From: Lysobacter_F sp035645555
Lineage (GTDB): Bacteria > Pseudomonadota > Gammaproteobacteria > Xanthomonadales > Xanthomonadaceae
DNA: 61,740 bases
Assembly (NCBI GenBank): GCA_035645555.1
Contig: DASQMI010000055.1
Location: 1-61,740 of the forward strand
Direction of reading: 5' to 3'
Shown in pieces: positions 27,542-36,226 of this stretch (position 1 is its first letter; each line of letters begins with the position of its first letter). Position numbers and translations under genes: made by a program. The notes below the pieces were generated by a model that saw nothing but the letters and a program-made list of their open reading frames with translations, was not told the origin of the DNA and did no database searches.

Positions 27542-29037
27542 GGCTGCAGGACCTGACGCTCGCGCTGCGGCCGCGCAGCGGCTGGGAGGCCGCCGAGCTC
27601 GGCTGCGCACTGGCGCGGCGCCATTACGGCGCGATCTGGCGCCCGTGGTGGACGCTCGCGCTGCCGCTGTTCGTGCTCGCCAACGCGCTGTGCTGGGCGC
27701 TCGATCTGCTCTGGCTGGCGCCGCTGCTGCTGTGGTGGCTGAAGCCGGCGTTCGACCGCATTCCGCTGTACGTGCTCTCGCGCGCGGCGTTCGGGCAGGT
27801 GCCGCGCTGCGGCGAGACCGTGCGCGCGCTGTGGCAGTGGGGCCGGCCGTTCCTGTTCGCGCACCTGCTCTGGCGCCGGCTCGGGCCGGTGCGCGCGTTG
27901 TACCTGCCGGTCGACCTGCTCGAGCGCAGCGCGCCGGCGCGCGCGCGCGAACGCCGGCGCGCGCTCGGCGGCCCCGCCTACGGCACCGCCACCATGCTGA
28001 CGCTGGTGTTCGCGCACTTCGAGATCGCGCTGTACCTGGGGCTGGCGATGCTGGTGCTGGTGTTCGTACCGCAGGAATACCTCGGCACCACCGCGCAGTG
28101 GCTGTGGCGCGCGCTGGAGGAGGACGCCGCATGGCTCGGCGTGGCCAGCAACGCCGCGCTGTGGATCGCCACGTCGGTGCTGGAGCCGTTCTACGTCGGC
28201 GCCGGTTTCGGGCTGTATCTCAACCGGCGCACCGAGATCGAGGGCTGGGACATCGAGCTGGCGTTCCGCCGCCTGCGCGAGCGCCTGCGCACGGCCGCGC
28301 CGGCGCTGTCGCTGCTGCTGCTGCTCGCGCTGGCGCCGGGCGCGCGCGCGCAGGACGAGCGGCCGCCGACCGCCACGCCCGCGGAGGTGTTCGGCCCCGA
28401 GCAGGCCGACGACGCCGGCCTGCGCCGCGCGGTGGCGCAGGCGTACGCCGATCCGCGGGTGACGCCGAAGCGCACGGTGCGCACCTGGAAGCCGCGCCAG
28501 CCGGCCAAGCCGGAACGCCGCAGCCCGCCGCCGCCGTGGCTGGCCGCGCTGTCGCGGGCGTTCGCCGCGCTGGCCGAATACGGCCTGTGGCTGCTGTTCG
28601 CGCTGTTCGCCGCCGCGCTGCTGCTGACCGCGAAACGCTGGTGGCCGTGGCTGGTGGAGCGCGCCACCCGCGAGCCCGCGCCGCTACCGGAGACGCGCAC
28701 GGTCGCCTACGACGCCGACGCGCCGCTGCCGGCCGACATCGCCGGCGCGGTGCGCGCGCTGTGGCACGCCGGGCGGCCGCGCGACGCGCTCGCGCTGATG
28801 TACCGCGCGGCGGTGGCGGCGATGGCCGCGCGCGCGCAGGTCGACCTGGTGCCGGGCGCGACCGAGGCGGAATGCCTGCGTGCCGCGCGCGAGCTGCCGG
28901 AGGCCGCCGACCGCGAGGCGTTCGCCGACGCGGTGCGGATCTGGCAGTACGCGGCCTACGCGCAGCGGCTGCCGGACGAGCCGCGCTTCGAGCAGGTGCT
29001 GCGCACGCTCGGCGCGCGCTTCGGGTGGGCGGCATGA
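27538..29037 (+). CDS. DUF4129-domain membrane protein
   Basis: 499 residues starting at a GTG that overlaps the SpoIIM stop (GTGA). Three or four N-terminal membrane helices (about 45-75, 155-180 and 250-270), then a signal-like hydrophobic helix (ALSLLLLLALAPGARA), a periplasmic part and a further membrane helix (YGLWLLFALFAAALLL). The C-terminal 90 residues (VRALWHAGRPRDALALMYRAAV) form the DUF4129 domain, probably cytoplasmic. The gene may be a fusion of two membrane modules, since DUF4129 proteins elsewhere are shorter. Function unknown. Confidence 0.8.
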   Translation: MRLQDLTLALRPRSGWEAAELGCALARRHYGAIWRPWWTLALPLFVLANALCWALDLLWLAPLLLWWLKPAFDRIPLYVLSRAAFGQVPRCGETVRALWQWGRPFLFAHLLWRRLGPVRALYLPVDLLERSAPARARERRRALGGPAYGTATMLTLVFAHFEIALYLGLAMLVLVFVPQEYLGTTAQWLWRALEEDAAWLGVASNAALWIATSVLEPFYVGAGFGLYLNRRTEIEGWDIELAFRRLRERLRTAAPALSLLLLLALAPGARAQDERPPTATPAEVFGPEQADDAGLRRAVAQAYADPRVTPKRTVRTWKPRQPAKPERRSPPPPWLAALSRAFAALAEYGLWLLFALFAAALLLTAKRWWPWLVERATREPAPLPETRTVAYDADAPLPADIAGAVRALWHAGRPRDALALMYRAAVAAMAARAQVDLVPGATEAECLRAARELPEAADREAFADAVRIWQYAAYAQRLPDEPRFEQVLRTLGARFGWAA

Positions 29038-30152
29038 GCCGCACGCTCAAACTCGTGCTGGCGGGACTGGTGCTGGCCGCGCTGGCTGGTGCGGTGGCGT
29101 GGTGGCTGCACCACTACGAGCTGGTCGAGGAGACGATAGAGGTACCGCGCAGCGGCGAGGCGCGGCGCAATCCGCTGTTCGCGCTGCAGCTGGCGCTGCG
29201 CGGCGACGGCGTGGCGGTGCAGTCGCGGCGGCGGCTGGAGCTCGACCGCCACCGGCTCGGCGCGCGCGACACCGTGCTGCTGTACGGGGACCCGCGCGCG
29301 CTCGGCCCGCGCGACACCGCACGCCTGCTGGAGTGGGTGGCGCGCGGCGGCCACCTGATCGTGCGCACGTCCGCGCCGGACGTGTTCGGCGGCGGCGATC
29401 CACACCTGCTGTGGACGCGGCTGCGCCTGCAGCCGCGCGCGGATGCGCGCTGCGTTGGCTGGCAGGTCGCGCGCGAGCAGCACCACGTCGAGTTCTGCGG
29501 CGGTCGCCGCTTCACCCTCGACGGCGTCAATCCGCGGTTGAGCTGGGGCGACTTCCGCGACGGCTTCGTGTTCGCGCGGCTCGCGCACGGCCGCGGCAGC
29601 GTCGACGTGCTCGCCGACCTCGACTTCCTCACCACCGACAAGCTGTCCGAGACTCCGCACGTCGTGCTGGCGCGCCAAGTGCTGGCTCCGAACTACCGCG
29701 CCGGCACCGTGCACCTGGTGTTCGACGCCGCGGTGGAGAGCTTCTGGCACGCGCTGCTGCGCCGGCACTGGCCGGTGTGGCTGCCGCTGCTGCTGGCGCT
29801 GCTGGCCTGGCTGTGGATGCGCGCCGAACGCTTCGGCCCGCTGCTGCCGTCGCCGTTCGCCGAGCGCCGCTCGCTGCTCGAACACATCGCCGCCAGCGGC
29901 GCGCTGGTGTACCGCTACGGCTACGGCGGCCGCCTGTACGAAGCGGTGCGCGACGCGTTCTTCGAGCGCCTGCGCCGGCGCGATCCCGAGACCGCCGCGC
30001 TGGTCGGCAAGCCGCAGCTCAACCGCCTCAGCGAGCGCCTCGGCGTGCCGCGCGAGACGCTGCGCGAGGCGCTGTCGATGCCCGCGCCCGACGACGACAC
30101 CGGTTTCCGTACCCGCATCGCCACCCTCGTCCGCCTGAGGAACCAGCTATGA
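29034..30152 (+). CDS. DUF4350-domain protein
   Basis: 372 residues with an N-terminal signal anchor (LKLVLAGLVLAALAGAVAWW) and a second helix at about residues 243-262 (WPVWLPLLLALLAWLW). The middle is periplasmic, with DUF4350-like segments: NPLFALQLAL, VLLYGDPRALGPRDT and GHLIVRTSAPDV. The remaining C-terminal domain is cytoplasmic. Overlaps DUF4129 and MoxR genes by four bases each. In related operons such proteins are thought to serve a MoxR chaperone complex; unproven. Confidence 0.82.
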   Translation: MSRTLKLVLAGLVLAALAGAVAWWLHHYELVEETIEVPRSGEARRNPLFALQLALRGDGVAVQSRRRLELDRHRLGARDTVLLYGDPRALGPRDTARLLEWVARGGHLIVRTSAPDVFGGGDPHLLWTRLRLQPRADARCVGWQVAREQHHVEFCGGRRFTLDGVNPRLSWGDFRDGFVFARLAHGRGSVDVLADLDFLTTDKLSETPHVVLARQVLAPNYRAGTVHLVFDAAVESFWHALLRRHWPVWLPLLLALLAWLWMRAERFGPLLPSPFAERRSLLEHIAASGALVYRYGYGGRLYEAVRDAFFERLRRRDPETAALVGKPQLNRLSERLGVPRETLREALSMPAPDDDTGFRTRIATLVRLRNQL

Positions 30153-31141
30153 ACGACACCGCCTCGCCGCCCGCCACCGCGCTCACCGGGGCCGCGCTCG
30201 CCGAACGCGTCGCCGCGGTGCGCGCGGAGGTCGCGCGCGCCTTCATCGGCCAGGCCGAGGTGCTCGACCAGATCCTGATCACCCTGCTCACCGGCGGCCA
30301 CGCGCTGATCGAGGGCGTGCCGGGGCTCGGCAAGACGCTGCTGGTGCGCGCACTCGCGCGGGCGCTGGACTGCAGCTTCGCGCGCGTGCAGTTCACCCCC
30401 GACCTGATGCCGAGCGACGTCAGCGGCCACGCGGTGTGGGACCCGAAGACCGAGACGTTCGCGATCCGCCGCGGCCCGGTGTTCACCCACCTGCTGCTCG
30501 CCGACGAGATCAACCGCGCGCCGGCGAAGACGCAGTCGGCGCTGCTGGAGGCGATGCAGGAGCGCCAGGTGACGATCGAGGGCCACAGCTTCGAGCTGGC
30601 GCCGCCGTTCATGACGCTGGCCACGCAGAACCCGGTCGAACAGGAGGGCACCTATCCGCTGCCGGAGGCCCAGCTTGACCGCTTCCTGCTGAAGGTGCTG
30701 ATCGGCTATCCGAGCCGGCGCGACGAGGCAGCGATGGTCGCCGCGGTCACCCGCGGCCGCAACGCCGCCGAGTTCGACCTGTCGCGGGTCAACCGCGTGC
30801 TGGGGCCGGGCGAAGTGCTCGCCATGCAGCAGGGCACCGCGCAGGTCACCGTCGACCCGGCGGTGATCGACTACGCGGTGCGCATCTGCGCGGCGACCCG
30901 CAAGCATCCGGGCATCGCGCTCGGCGCCGGCCCGCGCGGCAGCATCGCGCTGGTGCGCGCCGCGCGCGCGCAGGCGGTGCTGGGCGGACGCGAGTTCGTC
31001 ACCCCTGACGACGTGCGCGAGATCGCCAAGCCGGCGCTGCGCCACCGCATCGCGCTCGCGCCGGAACTGCAGATCGAAGGGCAGACGCCGGACGACGTGC
31101 TGCACGCGCTGCTCGCCAAGGTCGACGCGCCGCGCGAATGA
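30149..31141 (+). CDS. MoxR-family AAA+ ATPase
   Basis: 330 residues. Walker A GVPGLGKT, Walker B LLLADEINRAP, sensor 1 ATQNPVEQEGTYPLPEAQLDRF (the family signature) and sensor 2 GPRGSIAL. MoxR ATPases act as chaperones for VWA proteins; here the partner is the DUF58 protein encoded next. Overlaps both neighbours by four bases. Confidence 0.95.
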   Translation: MNDTASPPATALTGAALAERVAAVRAEVARAFIGQAEVLDQILITLLTGGHALIEGVPGLGKTLLVRALARALDCSFARVQFTPDLMPSDVSGHAVWDPKTETFAIRRGPVFTHLLLADEINRAPAKTQSALLEAMQERQVTIEGHSFELAPPFMTLATQNPVEQEGTYPLPEAQLDRFLLKVLIGYPSRRDEAAMVAAVTRGRNAAEFDLSRVNRVLGPGEVLAMQQGTAQVTVDPAVIDYAVRICAATRKHPGIALGAGPRGSIALVRAARAQAVLGGREFVTPDDVREIAKPALRHRIALAPELQIEGQTPDDVLHALLAKVDAPRE

Positions 31142-32481
31142 GCGCTACCTCCACCCGCGCCGCCGTCGTGCATGCGTGGCCGCGCCCGGCACCGGCGCTG
31201 GTCGCGCTGCTCGCGGCCTGGGGCGCGCTCGGCGCGGTGGCCGCGCTCGGCGACCTCAGCCGCACGCACTGGCTGCTGGCCGGCGCGCTGCTGGCGCTGG
31301 CGGCCGGGCTCGATGCCTGGCGCCTGCGCCGCGCACCCGATCCGCACGCGGAGCGCCGGGTGGTCGACACCTGGCCGATCGGCACCGAACGCCCGGTGAC
31401 GCTGACGCTCGCGCTCGCGCACGGCCAGCAGGCGCTCGACGTGTTCGACCTGCATCCGGTCGGCTGGACGATGCGCGGCCTGCCGCGCCGCATCCGCCTG
31501 CGCGGCGGCGAGGCCACCCAGCTCGACTACACGCTGCGCGCGCCGCAACGCGGCGATTTCCGCTTCGACGGCGTGCAGCTGCGGCTGCATTCGCCGTGGC
31601 GGCTGTGGCGGCAGTCGCGCGTGCTCGGGCCGCCGCAGACGGTGCGGGTGTTCCCCAACTTCGCGCCGCTGGCCAAGTTCGCGATGTTCAGCGCCGAACA
31701 GGCCTCGCGCCTGGTCGGCGCGCACCTGAAGCGGCGCCGCGGCGAGGGCACCGACTTCCACCAGATGCGCGAATACCGCATCGGCGACAGCCTGCGCCAG
31801 ATCGACTGGAAGGCGACCGCGCGCGCGCGCCGGCTGATCTCGCGCGAATACCAGGACGAGCGCAACCAGCAGCTGGTGCTGCTGCTCGACACCGGGCGGC
31901 GGATGATGGCGCGCGACGGCGAGCAGGCCCACTTCGACCACGCGCTGGATGCGGCGCTGGTGGTGGCGTACCTCGCGCTGCGCCAGGGTGACGCGGTCGG
32001 CCTGCTGGCGAGCGGCGGCGACGGCACCTGGGTGCCGCCGCGGCGCGGCCGCGAAGCGATCGACCCTCTGCTGCGCGCGACCTACGCGCTGCAGCCGCAG
32101 CCGGTGGCGACCGACCTGCTGGCCGCGGCCACCGAACTGTCGCTGCGCCAGCGCCGGCGCGCGCTGGTGATGCTGGTGACCAGCCTGCGCGACGAGGACA
32201 TCGACGACCTGCTGACCGCGGTGCAGATGCTGCGCCGCCGGCATCTGGTGTGCGTGGCGAGCCTGCGCGAGCAGGCGCTCGACGACGTGCTGGTCAGCTC
32301 GGTGACCGACCTCGACAGTGCCATCCGCGCCGGCGCCGCGGCAGACTACCTGCAGCGCCGCCGCAAGGTGCACGAGGCGCTCGGCCATCACGGCGTAATG
32401 GTGCTCGACGTCACCTGCGCGCAACTCGCCGGCGCGCTGGTCGACCGCTATCTTGCGGTCAAGCGCGACGGCCTGCTCTAG
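31138..32481 (+). CDS. DUF58 (VWA-like) protein
   Basis: 447 residues. Two N-terminal membrane helices (about 20-60). The DUF58 signature is RGEGTDFHQMREYRIGD followed by IDWKATARARRL. A VWA-like fold follows with VLLLDTGRRM, which keeps Asp of the MIDAS motif but replaces the DxSxS serines (Thr-Gly-Arg). It closes the six-gene MoxR operon. Likely binds MoxR; the pathway is not known. Confidence 0.9.
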   Translation: MSATSTRAAVVHAWPRPAPALVALLAAWGALGAVAALGDLSRTHWLLAGALLALAAGLDAWRLRRAPDPHAERRVVDTWPIGTERPVTLTLALAHGQQALDVFDLHPVGWTMRGLPRRIRLRGGEATQLDYTLRAPQRGDFRFDGVQLRLHSPWRLWRQSRVLGPPQTVRVFPNFAPLAKFAMFSAEQASRLVGAHLKRRRGEGTDFHQMREYRIGDSLRQIDWKATARARRLISREYQDERNQQLVLLLDTGRRMMARDGEQAHFDHALDAALVVAYLALRQGDAVGLLASGGDGTWVPPRRGREAIDPLLRATYALQPQPVATDLLAAATELSLRQRRRALVMLVTSLRDEDIDDLLTAVQMLRRRHLVCVASLREQALDDVLVSSVTDLDSAIRAGAAADYLQRRRKVHEALGHHGVMVLDVTCAQLAGALVDRYLAVKRDGLL

Positions 32482-32521
32482 CGTCGCGTCGTTGCGGTCC
32501 ACGGCCCCCGCCCCCACCTGG

Positions 32522-33127
32522 ATGCGTATGCGTTCCGTCGACTCCTCCGCCCGCGCGTTGACCGTCCTCCTGCTGCTGGCCCTGCTCGCCGCCTGCGCCA
32601 GCCCCGGGCATCCGCGCACGCCGCGCAGCTACCAGCGCCTGCTCGGCGAGGCCGACGCGGCGATGACGCTGGGCCAGGTCGACCTCGCCGTCGCCGCGCT
32701 GGAACAGGCCGCGCAGGCCGATCCCACCCGCAAGGAACCGTGGTTGCGGCTGGCGCGCGCGCATGCGCTGGCCGAGCGCCACGGCGCGGTCGCGCAGGCC
32801 GCGGAGGAGGCGTTGCGGCGCGATCCCGACGACGCCGAGGCGCGTGCGCTGCTGACCACCAGCAGCCTGCGCCTGGCTGCGGCCGCGCTCGAACGCGGAC
32901 GGCGCGACAAGTGGGCGGCGCCCGCGCCGGGCGATCTCGACCGTCTGGTGCAGGCGCTGCGCGCCGGCGCGCCGGCCGACGCGCTGGTGCCCGACGCCGT
33001 GCGCCAGGAGCTGGCGGCGCTGCGCGCGCGCGCCGAGAAGCCGACCCGCTGCGAGCCGGCCAAGCGCGCCCCGAAGCCGGCCGGCGATCCGTTCCGCGTG
33101 CTCGGCGGCGACGACGACGGCAAGTGA
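32522..33127 (+). CDS. TPR-containing lipoprotein
   Basis: 201 residues from the ATG at 32522 (an ATG at 32528 is also possible). Signal peptide with lipobox LLAAC, then YQRLLGEADAAMTLGQVDLAVAALEQ, a TPR-like helix pair, and a second one (DPTRKEPWLRLARAHALAERHGA). Pro/Lys-rich C-terminus. No clear ribosome site. It follows the MoxR operon by 40 bases and may be a separate unit. Function unknown; TPR lipoproteins often act in envelope assembly. Confidence 0.75.
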   Translation: MRMRSVDSSARALTVLLLLALLAACASPGHPRTPRSYQRLLGEADAAMTLGQVDLAVAALEQAAQADPTRKEPWLRLARAHALAERHGAVAQAAEEALRRDPDDAEARALLTTSSLRLAAAALERGRRDKWAAPAPGDLDRLVQALRAGAPADALVPDAVRQELAALRARAEKPTRCEPAKRAPKPAGDPFRVLGGDDDGK

Positions 33128-33182
33128 CCCGCGGCGCCCCGCCGCCGCGATAATGCCGGGCCCCGTCGTCCAGGTCGGCCCG

Positions 33183-34079
33183 ATGCCGCTGTCGTCCGCT
33201 CGCTTTCCCGACTATCCGTTTACGCCGCAGCGCTTCGAGGTGCGGCCCGGCATCGCGCTGAGCTTCCTCGACGAAGGCCCGCGCGAGGCGCCGGTGGTGG
33301 TCATGCTGCACGGCAACCCGTCGTGGAGCTACTACTGGCGGCACCTGGTGCTGGCGCTGCGCGACCGCTACCGCTGCATCGTGCCCGACCACGTCGGCAT
33401 GGGGCTGTCGGACAAGCCCGACGACGCGCGCTATGCATATACGCTGGGCTCGCGCATCGACGACCTCGACGCGCTGCTGGGCCATCTCGGCATCGACGGT
33501 CCGGTCACGCTCGCGGTGCACGACTGGGGCGGCGGGATCGGCTTCGGCTGGGCGGCGAGCCGGCCGTCGCGGGTGGCGCGGCTGGTGATCCTCAACACCG
33601 GCGCGTTCCCGCTGCCGGCGGCCAAGCCGCTGCCGACCTCGCTGAAGTTCGGCCGCGACGCCGCGCTCGGCGAGTTCGTGATCCGCCGCTTCAACGCGTT
33701 CGCCGGCATCGCCGCCCGCGTGGGCACGGTGCGGCCGATGCCGCCGGCGGTGCGGCGGGCGTATCTGGCACCGTACGACTCGTGGGCGAACCGGCGCGCG
33801 GTGGCGCGCTTCGTGCAGGACATCCCGCTCGGCCCCGGCGACCGCGCCTGGCCGCACGTGGAGGCGATGGGGCGACGGCTGCCGCAGTACGCCGACCGCC
33901 CGGCGTTGATCGGCTGGGGCCTGCGCGACTTCGTCTTCGACCATCACTTCCTGCGCGGCTTCACCGACGCGCTGCCGCACGCCGAGGTCCACGCGTTCGA
34001 GGACGCCGGCCACTACGTGCTGGAGGACAAACGCGAGGCGCTGGTGCCGGCGATCCGCGCGTTCCTCGACCGGTCCTAG
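33183..34079 (+). CDS. oleB: OleB, alpha/beta-hydrolase (haloalkane dehalogenase-like beta-lactone decarboxylase)
   Basis: 298 residues. Catalytic Asp in the nucleophile elbow VHDWGGGIG, the oxyanion HGNPSW and the catalytic His in EDAGHYVLED. The haloalkane dehalogenase-like form is that of OleB, which turns the beta-lactone of OleC into a cis-olefin with loss of CO2 (knowledge of the ole family). An in-frame ATG lies ten codons upstream at 33153. Next come oleC and oleD on the same strand; the first enzyme OleA is missing from the window. Confidence 0.88.
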   Translation: MPLSSARFPDYPFTPQRFEVRPGIALSFLDEGPREAPVVVMLHGNPSWSYYWRHLVLALRDRYRCIVPDHVGMGLSDKPDDARYAYTLGSRIDDLDALLGHLGIDGPVTLAVHDWGGGIGFGWAASRPSRVARLVILNTGAFPLPAAKPLPTSLKFGRDAALGEFVIRRFNAFAGIAARVGTVRPMPPAVRRAYLAPYDSWANRRAVARFVQDIPLGPGDRAWPHVEAMGRRLPQYADRPALIGWGLRDFVFDHHFLRGFTDALPHAEVHAFEDAGHYVLEDKREALVPAIRAFLDRS

Positions 34080-34083
34080 GCGC

Positions 34084-34452
34084 TCACGCCGCCTCGGCCG
34101 GTTCGCGCGCCGGCGCCCAGTCCTGCGGAGTGAGCGGACGCAGCCCGTGCGCGATGCGCGCGCGGTCGCATTGCGCGCTGGCCACGCCGAACTCCCACGA
34201 CGCCGCCACCTCGCGGCACACGCTCGGCCGCTGCGGGTGGATCGTGCAGCGCGAGCGCACGCCGATCTCGGCGTCCAGCGCCACGCAGCGCGGCTGCTTC
34301 GCCCAGCTGCCGCGCATGGCCACGCGATGGGCGTCGACGCGCTCGGTGAGCGCGGCCGGTACCGCGCCGCCGAGCATCGGCTCGGTTTCGCTCCAGTGGA
34401 AACTCACGCGGAAAGAGGCGCAGCAGGCGCCGCACGACAGGCACGGATGCAT
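34084..34452 (-). CDS. YkgJ-family cysteine cluster protein
   Basis: 122 residues starting MHPCLSCGACCASFRVSF, the CxxCxxCC of the YkgJ/DUF5648-like CxxCxxCC family, with a distant Cys in RCTIHPQRPSVCREV. Probably binds a metal ion or Fe-S cluster. It lies antisense between oleB and oleC, ending five bases after the oleB stop, in a place where ole loci of related bacteria have small genes. Its role is unknown. Confidence 0.8.
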   Translation of the reverse strand: MHPCLSCGACCASFRVSFHWSETEPMLGGAVPAALTERVDAHRVAMRGSWAKQPRCVALDAEIGVRSRCTIHPQRPSVCREVAASWEFGVASAQCDRARIAHGLRPLTPQDWAPAREPAEAA

Positions 34453-34564
34453 GCGGGTCGCGAGGAGGTTTCGGGGGTCCCAGGCCCGGTCGGCGCGCGA
34501 TTGTGGGAATCCGGCGGGCGGGCGCAAGTGCCGGCGCCCGCGCCGCACCTGCGACAATGGCGGC

Positions 34565-36226
34565 ATGCCCGAGACGTGCAACATCGCCGCGCGCCTGCCG
34601 CAGCTCGCCCGCGAGCGCGGCGAGCAGATCGCCCTGCGCTGCCCCGGTACGCGCGGCGCCGACGGGCTGGCGCGCTACGACGTCGCACTGACCTACCGCG
34701 AGCTCGATGCGCGCAGCGACGCGATCGCCGCTGGGCTGGCGCGCCGCGGCGTGACACGCGGCACCCGCACGGTGGTGATGGTGCGGCCGACGCCGGAGTT
34801 CTTCCTGCTGATGTTCGCGTTGTTCAAGGCCGGGGCGGTGCCGGTGCTTGTCGATCCCGGGATCGACAAGCGCGCGCTGCGGCAGTGCCTGGACGAGGCG
34901 GAACCGGCCGCGTTCGTCGGCATTCCGCTTGCCCACGTCGGCCGGGTGCTGCTCGGCTGGGCGAAGCCGGCGCGGGTGCGCATCACCACCGGTGCGCGCG
35001 CGTGGCTTGCCGATGCCACGCTCGCCGAAGTCGAACGCGACGGCGCGGGCGCCGGGCCGCAGCTCGCGGCCACCGCGCCCGACGAGGTGGCGGCGATCGT
35101 GTTCACCAGCGGCTCCACCGGCGTGCCGAAGGGTGTGGTGTACCGTCACCGCCACTTCATCGCGCAGATCGAGCTGCTGCGCGATGCGTTCGGCATCGAA
35201 CCCGGCGGGGTGGATTTCCCGACGTTTCCGCCGTTCGCGCTGTTCGCGCCGGCGCTCGGGCTGACCTCGGTGATCCCCGACATGGATCCGACCCGGCCGG
35301 CGCAGGCCGATGCGCGCCGCTTGCATGCGGCGATCGCGCGCTTCGGCGCCGACCAGCTGTTCGGCTCGCCGGCGCTGATGCGCGTGCTGGCCGACCACGG
35401 CCAGCCGCTGCCGACGCTTCGGCGCGTCACCTCCGCCGGCGCGCCGGTGCCGGCCGAGGTAGTGGCGAAGATGCAGACGCTGCTGCCGGCCGAGGCGCGG
35501 TTCTGGACCCCATACGGCGCGACCGAATGCCTGCCGGTCGCAGTGATCGACGGTCGCGAGCTGCAGTCCACGCGCGAAGCGACCGAGCGCGGCGCCGGCA
35601 CCTGCGTCGGCCGCCCGGAGCCGCCGAACGTGGTGCGGATCATCCGCATCGACGACGCGGCAATTCCCGAGTGGTCGGATGCGCTGCAGGTGGCGCCGGG
35701 CGAGGTCGGCGAGATCACCGTCGCCGGGCCGAGCGCGACCGATCTCTATTTCAACCGCGAGGCGCAGACGCGGCTCGCCAAGATCCGCGAGCGCCTCCCC
35801 GACGGCAGCGAACGCATCGTCCACCGCATGGGCGATCTCGGCTGGTTCGACGCCGACGGGCGGCTGTGGTTCTGCGGTCGCAAGTCGCACCGCGTCGAAA
35901 CCGCGGAAAGCACGCTGTACACCGAGCAGGTCGAGCCGGTGTTCAACGTACATCCCGACGTCGCGCGCACGGCGCTGGTCGGGGTGGGCCCGCGCGGGCG
36001 GCAGACGCCGGTGCTGTGCGTCGAGCTCGCGCGTGGCGTCGGCCGCCGCGCCTGGCCGCGCATCGAGCGCGAACTGCGCGCGCTCGGCGCCGGTTTTGCG
36101 CACACCGCGCGCATCGCGCACTTCCTGCCGCACCCGAAGTTCCCGGTGGACATCCGCCACAACGCGAAGATCGGCCGCGAGAGGCTGGCGGTGTGGGCGA
36201 CCAAGCGGCTCGGCGCGACCGCATGA
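34565..36226 (+). CDS. oleC: OleC, AMP-dependent beta-lactone synthetase
   Basis: 553 residues of the ANL superfamily. P-loop FTSGSTGVPKG, then YGATECLPV, GDLGWFDADGRLWFCGRKSHR (A7/A8) and a C-terminal Lys within HNAKIGRE. The RKSHRV variant with KxxE-like end is characteristic of OleC, which uses ATP to close beta-hydroxy acids to beta-lactones. Overlaps oleD by four bases. It fits oleBCD gene order. Confidence 0.9.
   Translation: MPETCNIAARLPQLARERGEQIALRCPGTRGADGLARYDVALTYRELDARSDAIAAGLARRGVTRGTRTVVMVRPTPEFFLLMFALFKAGAVPVLVDPGIDKRALRQCLDEAEPAAFVGIPLAHVGRVLLGWAKPARVRITTGARAWLADATLAEVERDGAGAGPQLAATAPDEVAAIVFTSGSTGVPKGVVYRHRHFIAQIELLRDAFGIEPGGVDFPTFPPFALFAPALGLTSVIPDMDPTRPAQADARRLHAAIARFGADQLFGSPALMRVLADHGQPLPTLRRVTSAGAPVPAEVVAKMQTLLPAEARFWTPYGATECLPVAVIDGRELQSTREATERGAGTCVGRPEPPNVVRIIRIDDAAIPEWSDALQVAPGEVGEITVAGPSATDLYFNREAQTRLAKIRERLPDGSERIVHRMGDLGWFDADGRLWFCGRKSHRVETAESTLYTEQVEPVFNVHPDVARTALVGVGPRGRQTPVLCVELARGVGRRAWPRIERELRALGAGFAHTARIAHFLPHPKFPVDIRHNAKIGRERLAVWATKRLGATA

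Noticed and set aside
31138..32481. DUF58 protein as an active integrin-like VWA with MIDAS
   Set aside because: The LLLDTGRRM segment lacks the two Ser of DxSxS, so metal binding is doubtful.
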